A stretch of 28,931 bases of DNA from a virus. The position numbers and the translations under genes were made by a program. Below are positions 6,961-12,686 of this stretch, in pieces. The stretch lies in IMG/VR virus record IMGVR_UViG_3300025896_000143, positions 1 to 28,931 of that record; one strand, 5' to 3'. Below the pieces are notes generated by a model that saw nothing but the letters and a program-made list of their open reading frames with translations, was not told the origin of the DNA and ran no database searches. Each line of letters begins with the position of its first letter. The first letter of the stretch is position 1.

Positions 6961-7608
6961 TTACCCGATGACAGGTTCCCAGTTCTGCCAGCGGGCGAGG
7001 TATTCGACTTCGGCGCGCGGAATCGTCTGGCATCCGATGGACACCTGCGTTTCCGTGATGACGACGTTGTGGCCGTTCGAGTAGTAGTTGCTGCCGATGT
7101 AGTAGGACTGCGGCTTCTTGCCCCCGGCCCAATACTTCGACGCACGTTCCCAGACGGACTTCGCGGTCTTGACCCCGATATCGTGGCCGTTCCGGCGAAT
7201 CTTAGGCCCTTTGCTCGTGAGTTCGAAACAGGCGAATTCTTCCGCCGGGTTCAACCACGGGTAGGCAGGAACCTTCGCGTTGAGCTTCGTCAGCACAGGC
7301 AGGAAAGCCCGCATCGCAGCGCGTTCTTCGGCGGTGAATTCGATCCCGTTGAATTCGAGTTCGATTTCGATGTCCTTGCCGTCCAGCAGCCGGTCGCGCA
7401 ACCGCTTGATGTTCATGAGGTCGAGGAAATTCGGCACGAACCGAACCGGCTGGGTCGGCGTGGCCAGCGCGATGATAGATGTTTGCTTCGTCACCGACTG
7501 CCGTGCAAACTGATCGGATGAAATCAACAGGACCGCCGACAGCCGTCGGAAAATCCGATCATCGGGGTTATCGGTGGTCGTCTCGGCAACGGCTTTCTTC
7601 TGGTCCAT
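6961..7608 (-). CDS. Unrecognised 215-aa phage protein
   Basis: 215 residues from the ATG at 7608, which follows AAAGGTGACTGAT; a GTG nine bases earlier is possible but badly placed. No family recognised. The first half is mixed helix and strand with a predicted buried strand at SAVLLIS. The second half contains WLNPAEEFACFELTSKG, then aromatic/polar GGKKPQSYYIGSNYYSNG, suggesting a compact domain. It begins one base after the stop of the 50-aa gene and is followed by palindrome copy 3, so it probably closes a translational unit. Confidence 0.82.
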   Translation of the reverse strand: MDQKKAVAETTTDNPDDRIFRRLSAVLLISSDQFARQSVTKQTSIIALATPTQPVRFVPNFLDLMNIKRLRDRLLDGKDIEIELEFNGIEFTAEERAAMRAFLPVLTKLNAKVPAYPWLNPAEEFACFELTSKGPKIRRNGHDIGVKTAKSVWERASKYWAGGKKPQSYYIGSNYYSNGHNVVITETQVSIGCQTIPRAEVEYLARWQNWEPVIG

Positions 7609-7609
7609 A

Positions 7610-7762
7610 TCAGTCACCTTTCTTCACGGTCGGTGCGGAAACCTGCGGCCAGTGGCGACCGACCTGCTCGCCTTGGCTGTTGTAGATGAATCCGTCGGTG
7701 TGACGGACGAATCCCTGTGCTTTCGCAATCCGCTTCTGGATGCGACGAACGAGACTGGACAT
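7610..7762 (-). CDS. 50-aa basic protein
   Basis: A 51-codon frame starting MSSLVRRIQKRIAKAQGFVR and ending APTVKKGD. It has a strong ribosome site (TAGGAGGGCTT) that overlaps the stop of the upstream 81-aa gene, and its own TGA is one base from the next ATG, so spacing supports expression. Basic N-terminal helix, then an H-T-D-G-F-I-Y strand pattern. Function unknown. Confidence 0.7.
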   Translation of the reverse strand: MSSLVRRIQKRIAKAQGFVRHTDGFIYNSQGEQVGRHWPQVSAPTVKKGD

Positions 7763-7770
7763 AAGCCCTC

Positions 7771-8016
7771 CTATTCAGGTGTTTCAACGATGCGATATTC
7801 ACGACGGGCACTTTCCCCTCGCTGACTGACCGCGTAGTCATTCAAGTCCCGCCAGAATTCCAACCGACTTTCGGTTTTTTCGGGCGGCACATCATACTCG
7901 AAAACTCCCCACTCCGAATACTGCCACTCCCACCCGGCATAGCAGCCGTTGTAGCACCGCCGCTTTCCATCGACGTTGACTAACGTCTTGGCGCGACATT
8001 CGAGATTGAGTGCCAT
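7771..8016 (-). CDS. Small aromatic/cysteine protein
   Basis: 81 residues; MALNLECRAK start, then KRRCYNGCYAGWEWQYSEWG with C7, C21 and C25 and four tryptophans in the first half. The second half is charged (RLEFWRDLNDYAVSQRGE). No family recognised; the CYNGC motif might hold metal or a disulfide. The start is four bases from the stop of the 136-aa gene and has only a weak ribosome site, suggesting coupling. Confidence 0.75.
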   Translation of the reverse strand: MALNLECRAKTLVNVDGKRRCYNGCYAGWEWQYSEWGVFEYDVPPEKTESRLEFWRDLNDYAVSQRGESARREYRIVETPE

Positions 8017-8019
8017 CGG

Positions 8020-8430
8020 TTACTGCCCGTAGGCGTAGTGGTAGACGGTGACGTCACAACCCGAGTTCGAGTTGCGGAACGTCGTGACAGGGACGAACCC
8101 CATCTTTTCGAGAATCGGCCCCCAGACGTCGATCTGGCGCACCGGGTTGTAGCGGCTCTTGTCGAAGTTGTATTTCCCCGACGTCAGAACGGCCTCGATC
8201 AACCCCTTCGGGCGTTCGGCGATGGTGAGTTCGATCAGCCGTGCCGCGCGTTCTTCGTGCGTCTGTTCGGGGTGGCTATACCTCTTCCCGATATCCCGGC
8301 ACTTGTCGTAGTCGTCAGGGAAATCATACTTGACGGCCTCGTGTTTCCCGATCTTCATGTCCGGGCCGTCGTCGAATCCCCAGAGGGTGCTGATCCCGCA
8401 GCAATGCCCGCCGTGCGAAAACATGAACAT
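8020..8430 (-). CDS. Unrecognised 136-aa protein
   Basis: 136 residues from the ATG at 8430, preceded by AGGAGAACACTG and overlapping the stop of the cyclotransferase-like gene as TGATG. It begins MFMFSHGGHCCGISTLWGF, with His and paired Cys near the N-terminus, and ends in CDVTVYHYAYGQ. The segment TTFRNSNSGCDVTVY resembles the end of small phage-specific domains, but I cannot assign a family. Coupling to the cyclotransferase-like gene makes a shared process possible. Confidence 0.8.
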   Translation of the reverse strand: MFMFSHGGHCCGISTLWGFDDGPDMKIGKHEAVKYDFPDDYDKCRDIGKRYSHPEQTHEERAARLIELTIAERPKGLIEAVLTSGKYNFDKSRYNPVRQIDVWGPILEKMGFVPVTTFRNSNSGCDVTVYHYAYGQ

Positions 8431-8813
8431 CAGTGTTCTCCTGTCAGCCAATCACCGGATTCGACAGGCGTGGCTGCGTAGCCCGTCGAACCCATGTATT
8501 CGTAGACCCACGCATCGCGCCCGCTTTCGGTCTTGACGACCTTGCGACAGAACAGGTGGGGATGGCCCTCGTAGTGGTCGAGACGCGCCGTGATAGATTC
8601 GTCTTCGATCAGGAAGCACTCGCCAACGACAGCGGGTTTGTCCGCGTCGAAGGTTTCGCCTTCCAGTTTCACCCCGGGAAACCACCCGAGAGAGAACAGG
8701 TTGCCGCTGACGCGATCCGGGCCAGCGAACAACGCGGCACCAGTGCGAGTAAGATCAGCACTCTGGCCAAGCCGAAGCGTTCCGTAGACAAAGAGGAAAT
8801 CTCCCTTCTTCAT
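8430..8813 (-). CDS. Gamma-glutamylcyclotransferase-like (GGCT/AIG2 fold)
   Basis: 127 residues. FLFVYGTLRLGQ at 6-17 is the YGTLR signature of the gamma-glutamylcyclotransferase/AIG2 superfamily, and ARLDHYEGHPHLFCR supplies the conserved acidic residue of the active site. VGECFLI and AWVYEYMG complete the usual small beta-barrel pattern. These enzymes release a gamma-glutamyl or side-chain-linked residue as 5-oxoproline. That chemistry matches the ligase and amidotransferase cassette at 1-5249, from which it is separated by about 3.2 kb in the same direction. The ATG at 8813 is chosen for GAAGGAG seven bases away. Family assignment is firm; substrate is inferred. Confidence 0.85.
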   Translation of the reverse strand: MKKGDFLFVYGTLRLGQSADLTRTGAALFAGPDRVSGNLFSLGWFPGVKLEGETFDADKPAVVGECFLIEDESITARLDHYEGHPHLFCRKVVKTESGRDAWVYEYMGSTGYAATPVESGDWLTGEH

Positions 8814-8841
8814 TTCAATCTCCTTCAATTACGACCAGCAT

Positions 8842-8910
8842 TCAAAGAGTCGCACCCGGAAAGAGTTCGTCGTTCCGAGTCTCACGCTTTTCCCAGAATT
8901 TCCAACGCAT
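8842..8910 (-). CDS. 22-aa micro-ORF
   Basis: MRWKFWEKRE start, 22 residues, whose ATG overlaps the TAA of the upstream 92-aa gene as TAATG. It is followed after 28 bases by the cyclotransferase-like start. An AGGA lies nine bases before the ATG. Plausible but unproven; the gap would otherwise be about 95 bases of non-coding sequence. Confidence 0.35.
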   Translation of the reverse strand: MRWKFWEKRETRNDELFPGATL

Positions 8911-9188
8911 TAGCCGATATCCTGAAAGGATTTCAACAGCGCGGTGTAGTCCTTCTCCGCTTTCGCGTAGTCTTCATACCGCATCCAGTGGCGCGTCCAA
9001 CAACCGTTCTTCCCATCGCACACAATCTCGATGCCGTTGTCCGGCCCGTCCACCCCGGCGCGCCCAAGACATTTGACCAGACGCATTGACTGAATCTGAT
9101 CGTAGCGCACCGTGATGGATTGTGTTTGCCAGTGATCCGGGTTACAGGTGTGCAGAGTAACCCACGGAGTCGAGATTTCAATTCCCAT
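8910..9188 (-). CDS. Small 92-aa phage protein
   Basis: 92 residues starting MGIEISTPWVTLHTC. The first half alternates beta-strand patterns (SITVRYDQIQSMRLVKCLG, NGIEIVCDG), and the second half is helical and charged (RYEDYAKAEKDYTALLKSF). It looks like a single small alpha/beta domain; function unknown. The ATG at 9188 follows AAGGGGAAGCACA and overlaps the preceding 52-aa gene by 11 bases. Confidence 0.75.
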   Translation of the reverse strand: MGIEISTPWVTLHTCNPDHWQTQSITVRYDQIQSMRLVKCLGRAGVDGPDNGIEIVCDGKNGCWTRHWMRYEDYAKAEKDYTALLKSFQDIG

Positions 9189-9336
9189 TGTGCTTCCCCT
9201 TAACAGCACGGGCGACGACGTTCGCCGCTTCTTCGTGGCCGAGCGCCCGAAGCTGCCCTTCTGTCACCAACCCGCGTTCACCAAGATCGCGGAACGCTCG
9301 CTGCAAAACAAGGCAGCGTTGCTTCACCCATTCCAT
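9178..9336 (-). CDS. 52-aa helical protein
   Basis: 52 residues, MEWVKQRCLVLQRAFRDLGE onward, predicted helical with an LRALGHEEAANVVARAVKGK ending. The ATG at 9336 has a GAGGAG site and shares TGATG with the stop of the RMF-like gene. Function unknown; tight packing on both sides supports reality. Confidence 0.65.
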   Translation of the reverse strand: MEWVKQRCLVLQRAFRDLGERGLVTEGQLRALGHEEAANVVARAVKGKHNGN

Positions 9337-9545
9337 CAGTAGCTCCTCTTGCTCTCGTCCCTGCGTGACCGCAGGTCGCAATCGTTCCATCCCTTGAGCC
9401 ATTCGACATAGCTCTTGGTCCCGCGCTGATACGGGTTATCCCGCTTCGACCATCCGAGAGAACGGGCTTCTTCCCCTTCCTCGTATGCCTCGGTCTTGCG
9501 AAACTTGGCAAGTTTGCCAAACTTTTCCTTGGTCAGACAGCCCAT
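9336..9545 (-). CDS. Ribosome modulation factor (RMF/CrpP)-like small protein
   Basis: 69 residues. The stretch EAYEEGEEARSLGW, then NPYQ, then VEWLKGWNDCD follows the RMF pattern: a G-x-x-A helix, a conserved N-P-Y and a terminal W-x-x-G-W. RMF binds the 30S-50S region and drives ribosome hibernation; short RMF-like proteins (including CrpP) are known in phages and plasmids. Here it may modulate host ribosomes or have drifted to another role. The ATG at 9545 follows TTGGAGTTAATC. Palindrome copy 4 lies inside codons 9-14, the only copy in a coding region. Immediately upstream is the tRNA-like RNA. Confidence 0.6.
   Translation of the reverse strand: MGCLTKEKFGKLAKFRKTEAYEEGEEARSLGWSKRDNPYQRGTKSYVEWLKGWNDCDLRSRRDESKRSY
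9505..9520. repeat. 16-bp palindrome, copy 4 (intragenic)
   Basis: TTGGCAAGTTTGCCAA inside codons 9-14 of the RMF-like gene, encoding part of FGKLAK. It is the only copy that is not in an intergenic gap, yet it is unchanged at all 16 positions. Confidence 0.9.
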
Positions 9546-9558
9546 GATTAACTCCAAT

Positions 9559-9682
9559 GTTATAAGAGCAGCGGAGAGACTCGAACTCCCATACCGTCCT
9601 TAGATCATTGCCTTTTGTAATAAATTACTTCCGGCTCTCTAACATGACGGCTTTTCCACTTAAGTTACGCCGCTCATATAAC
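9559..9682 (-). ncRNA. tRNA-like structured RNA with abnormal anticodon arm
   Basis: On the minus strand, GAGCGGCG (9668-9675) pairs with CGCTGCTC (9566-9573), one pair being G-U. Flanking GTTATA/TATAAC adds six pairs across one T-T mismatch. Abutting the 3' strand is a canonical T-arm, GGGAG-TTCGAGT-CTCTC (9574-9590). After the 5' strand comes TA and a D-arm-like CTT-AAGTGGAA-AAG whose loop has the A-A-G-T-G-G-A-A pattern of a D-loop. No standard 17-base anticodon arm exists. Instead CCGTC (9646-9650) pairs with GACGG (9594-9598), enclosing 47 bases with further pairs TTAGA/TCTAA and GTAA/TTAC. No CCA is encoded. It may be a degenerate tRNA, a tRNA with an insertion, or a tRNA mimic. No anticodon is assigned. 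Confidence 0.55.
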
Positions 9683-9760
9683 AGGGGCCTTTTAGTGTGT
9701 TGCCCCAGCACTGTGGTTTTAGCTGCGGGCCGTCTCCGCTATCGGCAACAGTCTAACGCA

Positions 9761-9847
9761 TTACTCGTCCTCCTGTTCTTCGCCGTTCTTCTCCTTGAGC
9801 AATTCTTCCGCCCAATGGAGATATTCTTGGTATTCGCGGTGGTCCAT
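9761..9847 (-). CDS. 28-aa acidic micro-protein
   Basis: MDHREYQEYLHWAEELLKEK followed by an acidic tail; 28 residues, helical. A GGAG site lies ten bases upstream, inside the end of the preceding 47-aa membrane gene, whose stop is seven bases away. The coupling and helix-like composition support it, but the length limits certainty. Confidence 0.5.
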   Translation of the reverse strand: MDHREYQEYLHWAEELLKEKNGEEQEDE

Positions 9848-9854
9848 GATAGAT

Positions 9855-9998
9855 TTACTCCACCATCTTGACGGCTTCGACGATGCACCACCAGACGAAG
9901 ATGGCGACACCGAAGGACAAAAGAAAAGCACCAGCCCGCGCAAACAGGCCGATGCTCCGAGCCGCTTCACGCGGCGGCAAATGGCAAAACTTACCCAT
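9855..9998 (-). CDS. 47-aa single-pass membrane protein
   Basis: 47 residues: a basic, arginine-containing N-terminus (MGKFCHLPPREAARSIGLF), then one hydrophobic span of about 20 residues (AFLLSFGVAIFVWWCIV) and a short charged tail. The positive start predicts the N-terminus inside the cytoplasm. GGGAG lies seven bases before the ATG. Small inner-membrane proteins of this kind in phage early regions often act on the host envelope or in superinfection exclusion, but no specific role can be read here. Confidence 0.65.
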   Translation of the reverse strand: MGKFCHLPPREAARSIGLFARAGAFLLSFGVAIFVWWCIVEAVKMVE

Positions 9999-10008
9999 GT
10001 TGTTCTCC

Positions 10009-10284
10009 CTACCAACCGTCACCGAGATAGTTCAGGCATTCTTCGAGTTCTATAGGCTCGTCTTCGAGAATCGGAAAAGCCGGGTCAGGAGGGCAAAGCT
10101 CTTCCTTCGTCCCGATTGCGTAACACGGAGCAGGAAACTCGTCCTCTTCGTTAGCGGTCATCGTCAGGTGCTTCGGGCCGCAACCCAATCCGATCAGACG
10201 CGGTTCAGGCATCGGTTGCGGAGCATCAGCCGGAGCGGCGACGAACAAAGCAACCATTGCGAGGAGAACAACAGAGAGACGCAT
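10009..10284 (-). CDS. Secreted protein with four cysteines
   Basis: 91 residues. MRLSVVLLAMVALFVAAPADA is a typical Sec signal peptide, with cleavage likely near residue 21, leaving about 70 residues for the periplasm. The mature part has four cysteines (C35, C54, C64, C83), compatible with two disulfides, and is acidic and proline-rich (PEPRLIGLGCGPKHL, CPPDPAFPILEDEPIELEEC). No lipobox is present. The ATG at 10284 follows AAGGAAGGATTTAGA, which directly follows palindrome copy 5. Function unknown; an envelope-directed role is inferred from export. Confidence 0.75.
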   Translation of the reverse strand: MRLSVVLLAMVALFVAAPADAPQPMPEPRLIGLGCGPKHLTMTANEEDEFPAPCYAIGTKEELCPPDPAFPILEDEPIELEECLNYLGDGW

Positions 10285-10299
10285 TCTAAATCCTTCCTT

Positions 10300-10315
10300 T
10301 TGGCAAGTTTGCCAA
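10300..10315. repeat. 16-bp palindrome, copy 5
   Basis: TTGGCAAGTTTGCCAA in the 34-base gap between the stop of the 154-aa gene (10319) and the ATG of the secreted protein (10284). Confidence 0.9.
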
Positions 10316-10318
10316 GAT

Positions 10319-10783
10319 TTACTTCACCCGGATTATTTCCTTGTGTTTCCGTGCCTTACGGAGAGCAATCAGTATCCGTCCAGCCTTTTCTTCGGACCGG
10401 GACTCAACAGGCTTCGAGCGAAGAAAGCCTTTGCCGTGATTAGAGGCTTTCTTCTTCTGCTTCTTCGGGGACTTATACTCCGCTTCCAACCACCTGTCCA
10501 TATCGGGGTTGCCAAGGGCCGCTAGATCAGCTTTCTTTCGCTTCTCATGCAGAGCCTTCGCCACCGATGCAGGCAGCAAGTGGATGCACCTTTCAGGCTT
10601 ACCGAGTATCCGCATCGCCCGATTGAGCTTGACGATATACGCCCGCTCTTCATCGGTGTAAATACCCGGTGGCGGGATTTGTTCCGGCGGCCTATCGGGG
10701 ATATTCCAAGGATCGCCCCGGACCGCGAACATATCCATATTCGACTTCAAGCGACCACGAGTCGCGACCTTCATGCGAGGCAT
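10319..10783 (-). CDS. Basic 154-aa protein
   Basis: 154 residues from the ATG at 10783, preceded by GGGAG eight bases away; an ATG at 10798 has no ribosome site. The N-terminus MPRMKVATRGRLKSN is basic; the middle contains IYTDEERAYIVKLNRAMRIL, a helix-turn-helix-like length of charged helix; the C-terminal third is lysine-rich (KSPKKQKKKASNHGKG and RKARKHKEIIRVK). Nucleic-acid binding is likely from charge alone. No family recognised. It overlaps the 55-aa gene by 13 bases. Confidence 0.75.
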   Translation of the reverse strand: MPRMKVATRGRLKSNMDMFAVRGDPWNIPDRPPEQIPPPGIYTDEERAYIVKLNRAMRILGKPERCIHLLPASVAKALHEKRKKADLAALGNPDMDRWLEAEYKSPKKQKKKASNHGKGFLRSKPVESRSEEKAGRILIALRKARKHKEIIRVK

Positions 10784-10938
10784 CCCGTGAACTCCCATGC
10801 AGCGATGATCGACTGGACTTGCTCGTTAGTCGGTCTGCTTTCACCGAAAGATTCGATAGTCTCACCGTTCGGGCTAACCAAATGCCAGCCGGAATAGATC
10901 GACTGCCACAACACACAATCCTGAATTACTTCTTCCAT
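10771..10938 (-). CDS. 55-aa protein
   Basis: 55 residues starting MEEVIQDCVLWQSIYSGWHL and ending AAWEFTGCLA. AAGGGG lies seven bases before the ATG. The pattern of a short strand, a GW turn and SPNGETIESFGESRPTNEQV suggests a small alpha/beta domain. Function unknown. It overlaps the following 154-aa gene. Confidence 0.65.
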   Translation of the reverse strand: MEEVIQDCVLWQSIYSGWHLVSPNGETIESFGESRPTNEQVQSIIAAWEFTGCLA

Positions 10939-11052
10939 TGCAAACCCCTTTGCAAAGAGCGGCTTTCACCACGACAAAACTTAGAAGAAAGCAGGGACCG
11001 GGAAGGGGCAGCCCTATCAACCTGCTTTCACCTAAACTTTGAGCGACTAGCG

Positions 11053-11229
11053 TCAAACTCTCACTACTCTGGCTTTCCCTTTCGGATAGTAACCCTTCCC
11101 GTTGGGGAAAGGCCGGCCATCATATCGGGCGTTAAAAACTTTTGCTGTTTTTCGTGCCACTTTCCGGGTTGAATTGACGGCTTGGTAAAACCTGGGACCG
11201 TCTCCCCAATCGTATAGGGCGTTGAACAT
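11053..11229 (-). CDS. 58-aa basic protein (tentative)
   Basis: 58 residues, MFNALYDWGDGPRFYQAVNS onward, ending with a basic, glycine-rich GKGYYPKGKARVVRV. There are two related segments, FNALYDWGDGPRF and FNARYDGRPFPN, so it may contain a small internal repeat. The ribosome site is weak, which lowers confidence. Palindrome copy 6 ends 17 bases upstream. Confidence 0.45.
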   Translation of the reverse strand: MFNALYDWGDGPRFYQAVNSTRKVARKTAKVFNARYDGRPFPNGKGYYPKGKARVVRV

Positions 11230-11246
11230 AAGACTGGCTTTCACTT

Positions 11247-11262
11247 TTGGCAAACTTGCCAA
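11247..11262. repeat. 16-bp palindrome, copy 6
   Basis: TTGGCAAACTTGCCAA, 17 bases upstream of the ATG of the 58-aa gene. Confidence 0.9.
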
Positions 11263-11280
11263 AGAACAGAACGAGAACAA

Positions 11281-11348
11281 GTGACCGTTGGTCACGCAAA
11301 CAACTTTTCCAGACACGAAAGGCCCCTGCCCCTGTCGGTTTCCCGACA
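11281..11348 (-). other. Two intergenic hairpins, one with a GAAA tetraloop
   Basis: On the minus strand TGTCGG-GAAA-CCGACA (11333-11348) is a 6-bp stem with a GNRA tetraloop, followed by GTGACC-AAC-GGTCAC (11281-11295). Both lie in the 175-base gap after the 268-aa gene. The GTGACC/GGTCAC stem recurs after the coat gene at 20214-20228. Neither hairpin has a U-tract. They may end, stabilise or process the leftward transcript. Confidence 0.5.
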
Positions 11349-11404
11349 AGCGCAAGGGCAAGAGACTAGAGACAGGCTAGGCTTAGGGCTTTCGGCTATC
11401 GCCG

Positions 11405-12211
11405 TTAGGCGAATTCAGCCCCGGCTTCAATCGAAGCGCCAGCTTCCCCGATTGCTTCGATCATGACCGCAAGCGCGGCATAAGCCGACAGCAATTCAGG
11501 ATTGCCCTTGATAATCGAAACGGCTTCGGGCTTAGCAAGGCTATCGCAAAGGCTTTCGATATGCTTCGGATTGAAAGCGGCTTCGGCCTTGGCGGTATGT
11601 TCCTTACGGATAACCGCAAACCGCTCATAGGCCGTAAACAGGGAAATATATCCCTCGTTCAATTCCCGGCAAACTTGCTCGACTTCATCGGCCGGCAGGC
11701 CAGCGAAAAACTTGCCGCCATCGTCCGCCCCTGTCGAATACTCGAAGGCAGCGACGGCACGGACAATCCGCTTTCTTAGGTGTTCTCCCGCTCCATGCGG
11801 CGTTTTGCTTGCGTCAGGATGACCGGCCGGAACGCTAGGGGCGTCGGGGCCTGCACCTTTTTGCTTACACCCGAAGGTATCTTGCAAAGCCGCCGACACT
11901 TCGGCGTTGCTAAACAGTCCGGCAATGCGGCCCTGATAGAGAGGCAGCGCGCCAGTATTGGCAACTTCAGCCGCTTCCCCGTTCTTGACTTTTCCGTCCG
12001 AAAACAGGTCAGCAGCATGAGCAAGCCGTTGCTTCGACAGCGACAGCAAGTCCGCTTTGGCCGCGATATCCTTGGCGATAGTCCGCGAATAATCGCTAAA
12101 CATATTCCCCTTGGCCGGTTCACCATTGGCCGGTTCAACCTTGGCCGCTGGCATTTCCGCCGGGCTTTCGATCATGGCAGGGGCAGGCGAATTCGTTTTG
12201 GTCTTAGTCAT
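11405..12211 (-). CDS. Alanine-rich 268-aa protein, first gene of the leftward arm
   Basis: 268 residues. A proline/alanine-rich start (residues 1-35, PAPAMIESPAEMPAAKVEPA) leads into mostly helical sequence with an acidic bias: IAAKADLLSLSKQRLAHAADLF, EQVCRELNEGYISLFTAYERF and a C-terminal SAYAALAVMIEAIGEAGASI. No family recognised. It is the gene nearest the divergent control region, so it should be the first translated product of the leftward transcripts and is likely early. The ATG at 12211 follows AAGGAATGTTACC, and palindrome copy 7 lies 26 bases upstream. It could be a host-takeover or replication accessory protein; this is inference from position only. Confidence 0.8.
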   Translation of the reverse strand: MTKTKTNSPAPAMIESPAEMPAAKVEPANGEPAKGNMFSDYSRTIAKDIAAKADLLSLSKQRLAHAADLFSDGKVKNGEAAEVANTGALPLYQGRIAGLFSNAEVSAALQDTFGCKQKGAGPDAPSVPAGHPDASKTPHGAGEHLRKRIVRAVAAFEYSTGADDGGKFFAGLPADEVEQVCRELNEGYISLFTAYERFAVIRKEHTAKAEAAFNPKHIESLCDSLAKPEAVSIIKGNPELLSAYAALAVMIEAIGEAGASIEAGAEFA

Positions 12212-12237
12212 GGTAACATTCCTTGCTTAGTCCTACT

Positions 12238-12253
12238 TTGGCAAGTTTGCCAA
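12238..12253. repeat. 16-bp palindrome, copy 7
   Basis: TTGGCAAGTTTGCCAA upstream of the first gene of the leftward arm, 26 bases before its ATG; the copy closest to the divergent promoters. Confidence 0.9.
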
Positions 12254-12543
12254 TTTCACCGCTCAATCGGTGGATAGGCTTTGCCGTTTCGGGCATCGGT
12301 TGAAATGCCACCCTGCTAGGCAGGACAGCAAAGGCCCTTACTCTCTCTCCCGTCCGGTTCGCCGCTGCCGATCTTGCGTGATGCCAGTCTGATGCAAGGG
12401 TAAGCAAGGGGAAGGGGAACAGGGGAAGCGCTGCCCATGCCTTGCGGGAAATGCCGCGCATGGGGAAAGCAAGGGCCATTGCTGGCCTGCCTGTCTCTAG
12501 TCTCACAATGTCAAAGAGCGGCCCCAAAGGGCAAGGCAGATAT

Positions 12544-12559
12544 AGCAAGGGGCGTGCCA
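12544..12559 (-). promoter_or_regulatory. Sigma-54-type promoter (leftward)
   Basis: The minus strand reads TTGGCACGCCCCTTGCTA, matching the sigma-54 consensus YTGGCACGNNNNTTGCW at every fixed position, with GG and GC correctly spaced. The start would fall near 12533, giving a leader of about 320 bases to the 268-aa gene. Two identical 16-bp sites centred near -90 and -146 sit where enhancer-binding proteins usually bind. A chance match is possible but unlikely. Confidence 0.5.
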
Positions 12560-12614
12560 AACTGTCTTTCCTGTTGTAAATCAAGGGCTTAGCGTGTTCC
12601 TGTTCCGTTCTGAA

Positions 12615-12630
12615 TGTAAAGAATACCGAC
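12615..12630. repeat. Upstream site A (TGTAAAGAATACCGAC)
   Basis: A 16-bp sequence repeated exactly at 12671-12686, 56 bp away and in the same orientation. It is centred about 90 bases upstream of the predicted sigma-54 start. Possible activator site. Confidence 0.6.
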
Positions 12631-12670
12631 AGCGTTAGGGGGATAATGGCGGATTTCTGCCGTTTCGTGG

Positions 12671-12686
12671 TGTAAAGAATACCGAC
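12671..12686. repeat. Upstream site B (TGTAAAGAATACCGAC)
   Basis: Second exact copy of the 16-bp site, centred about 146 bases upstream of the predicted sigma-54 start. Confidence 0.6.

Noticed and set aside
10837-11244. Four copies of GCTTTCAC (10837, 10962, 11024, 11237)
   Set aside because: Only eight bases long, irregular spacing, one lies in a gene; not clearly above chance.
3171-12253. The 16-bp palindromes as sigma-54 promoters or nuclear factor I-like sites
   Set aside because: GG and GC are separated by seven rather than ten bases, so the sigma-54 spacing fails; TTGGC...GCCAA resembles the eukaryotic NFI site only by coincidence.
12204-12584. 126-codon minus-strand frame upstream of the 268-aa gene
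   Set aside because: No ribosome site, atypical proline/arginine-rich composition, and it would run across palindrome copy 7 and the sigma-54-type promoter leader.
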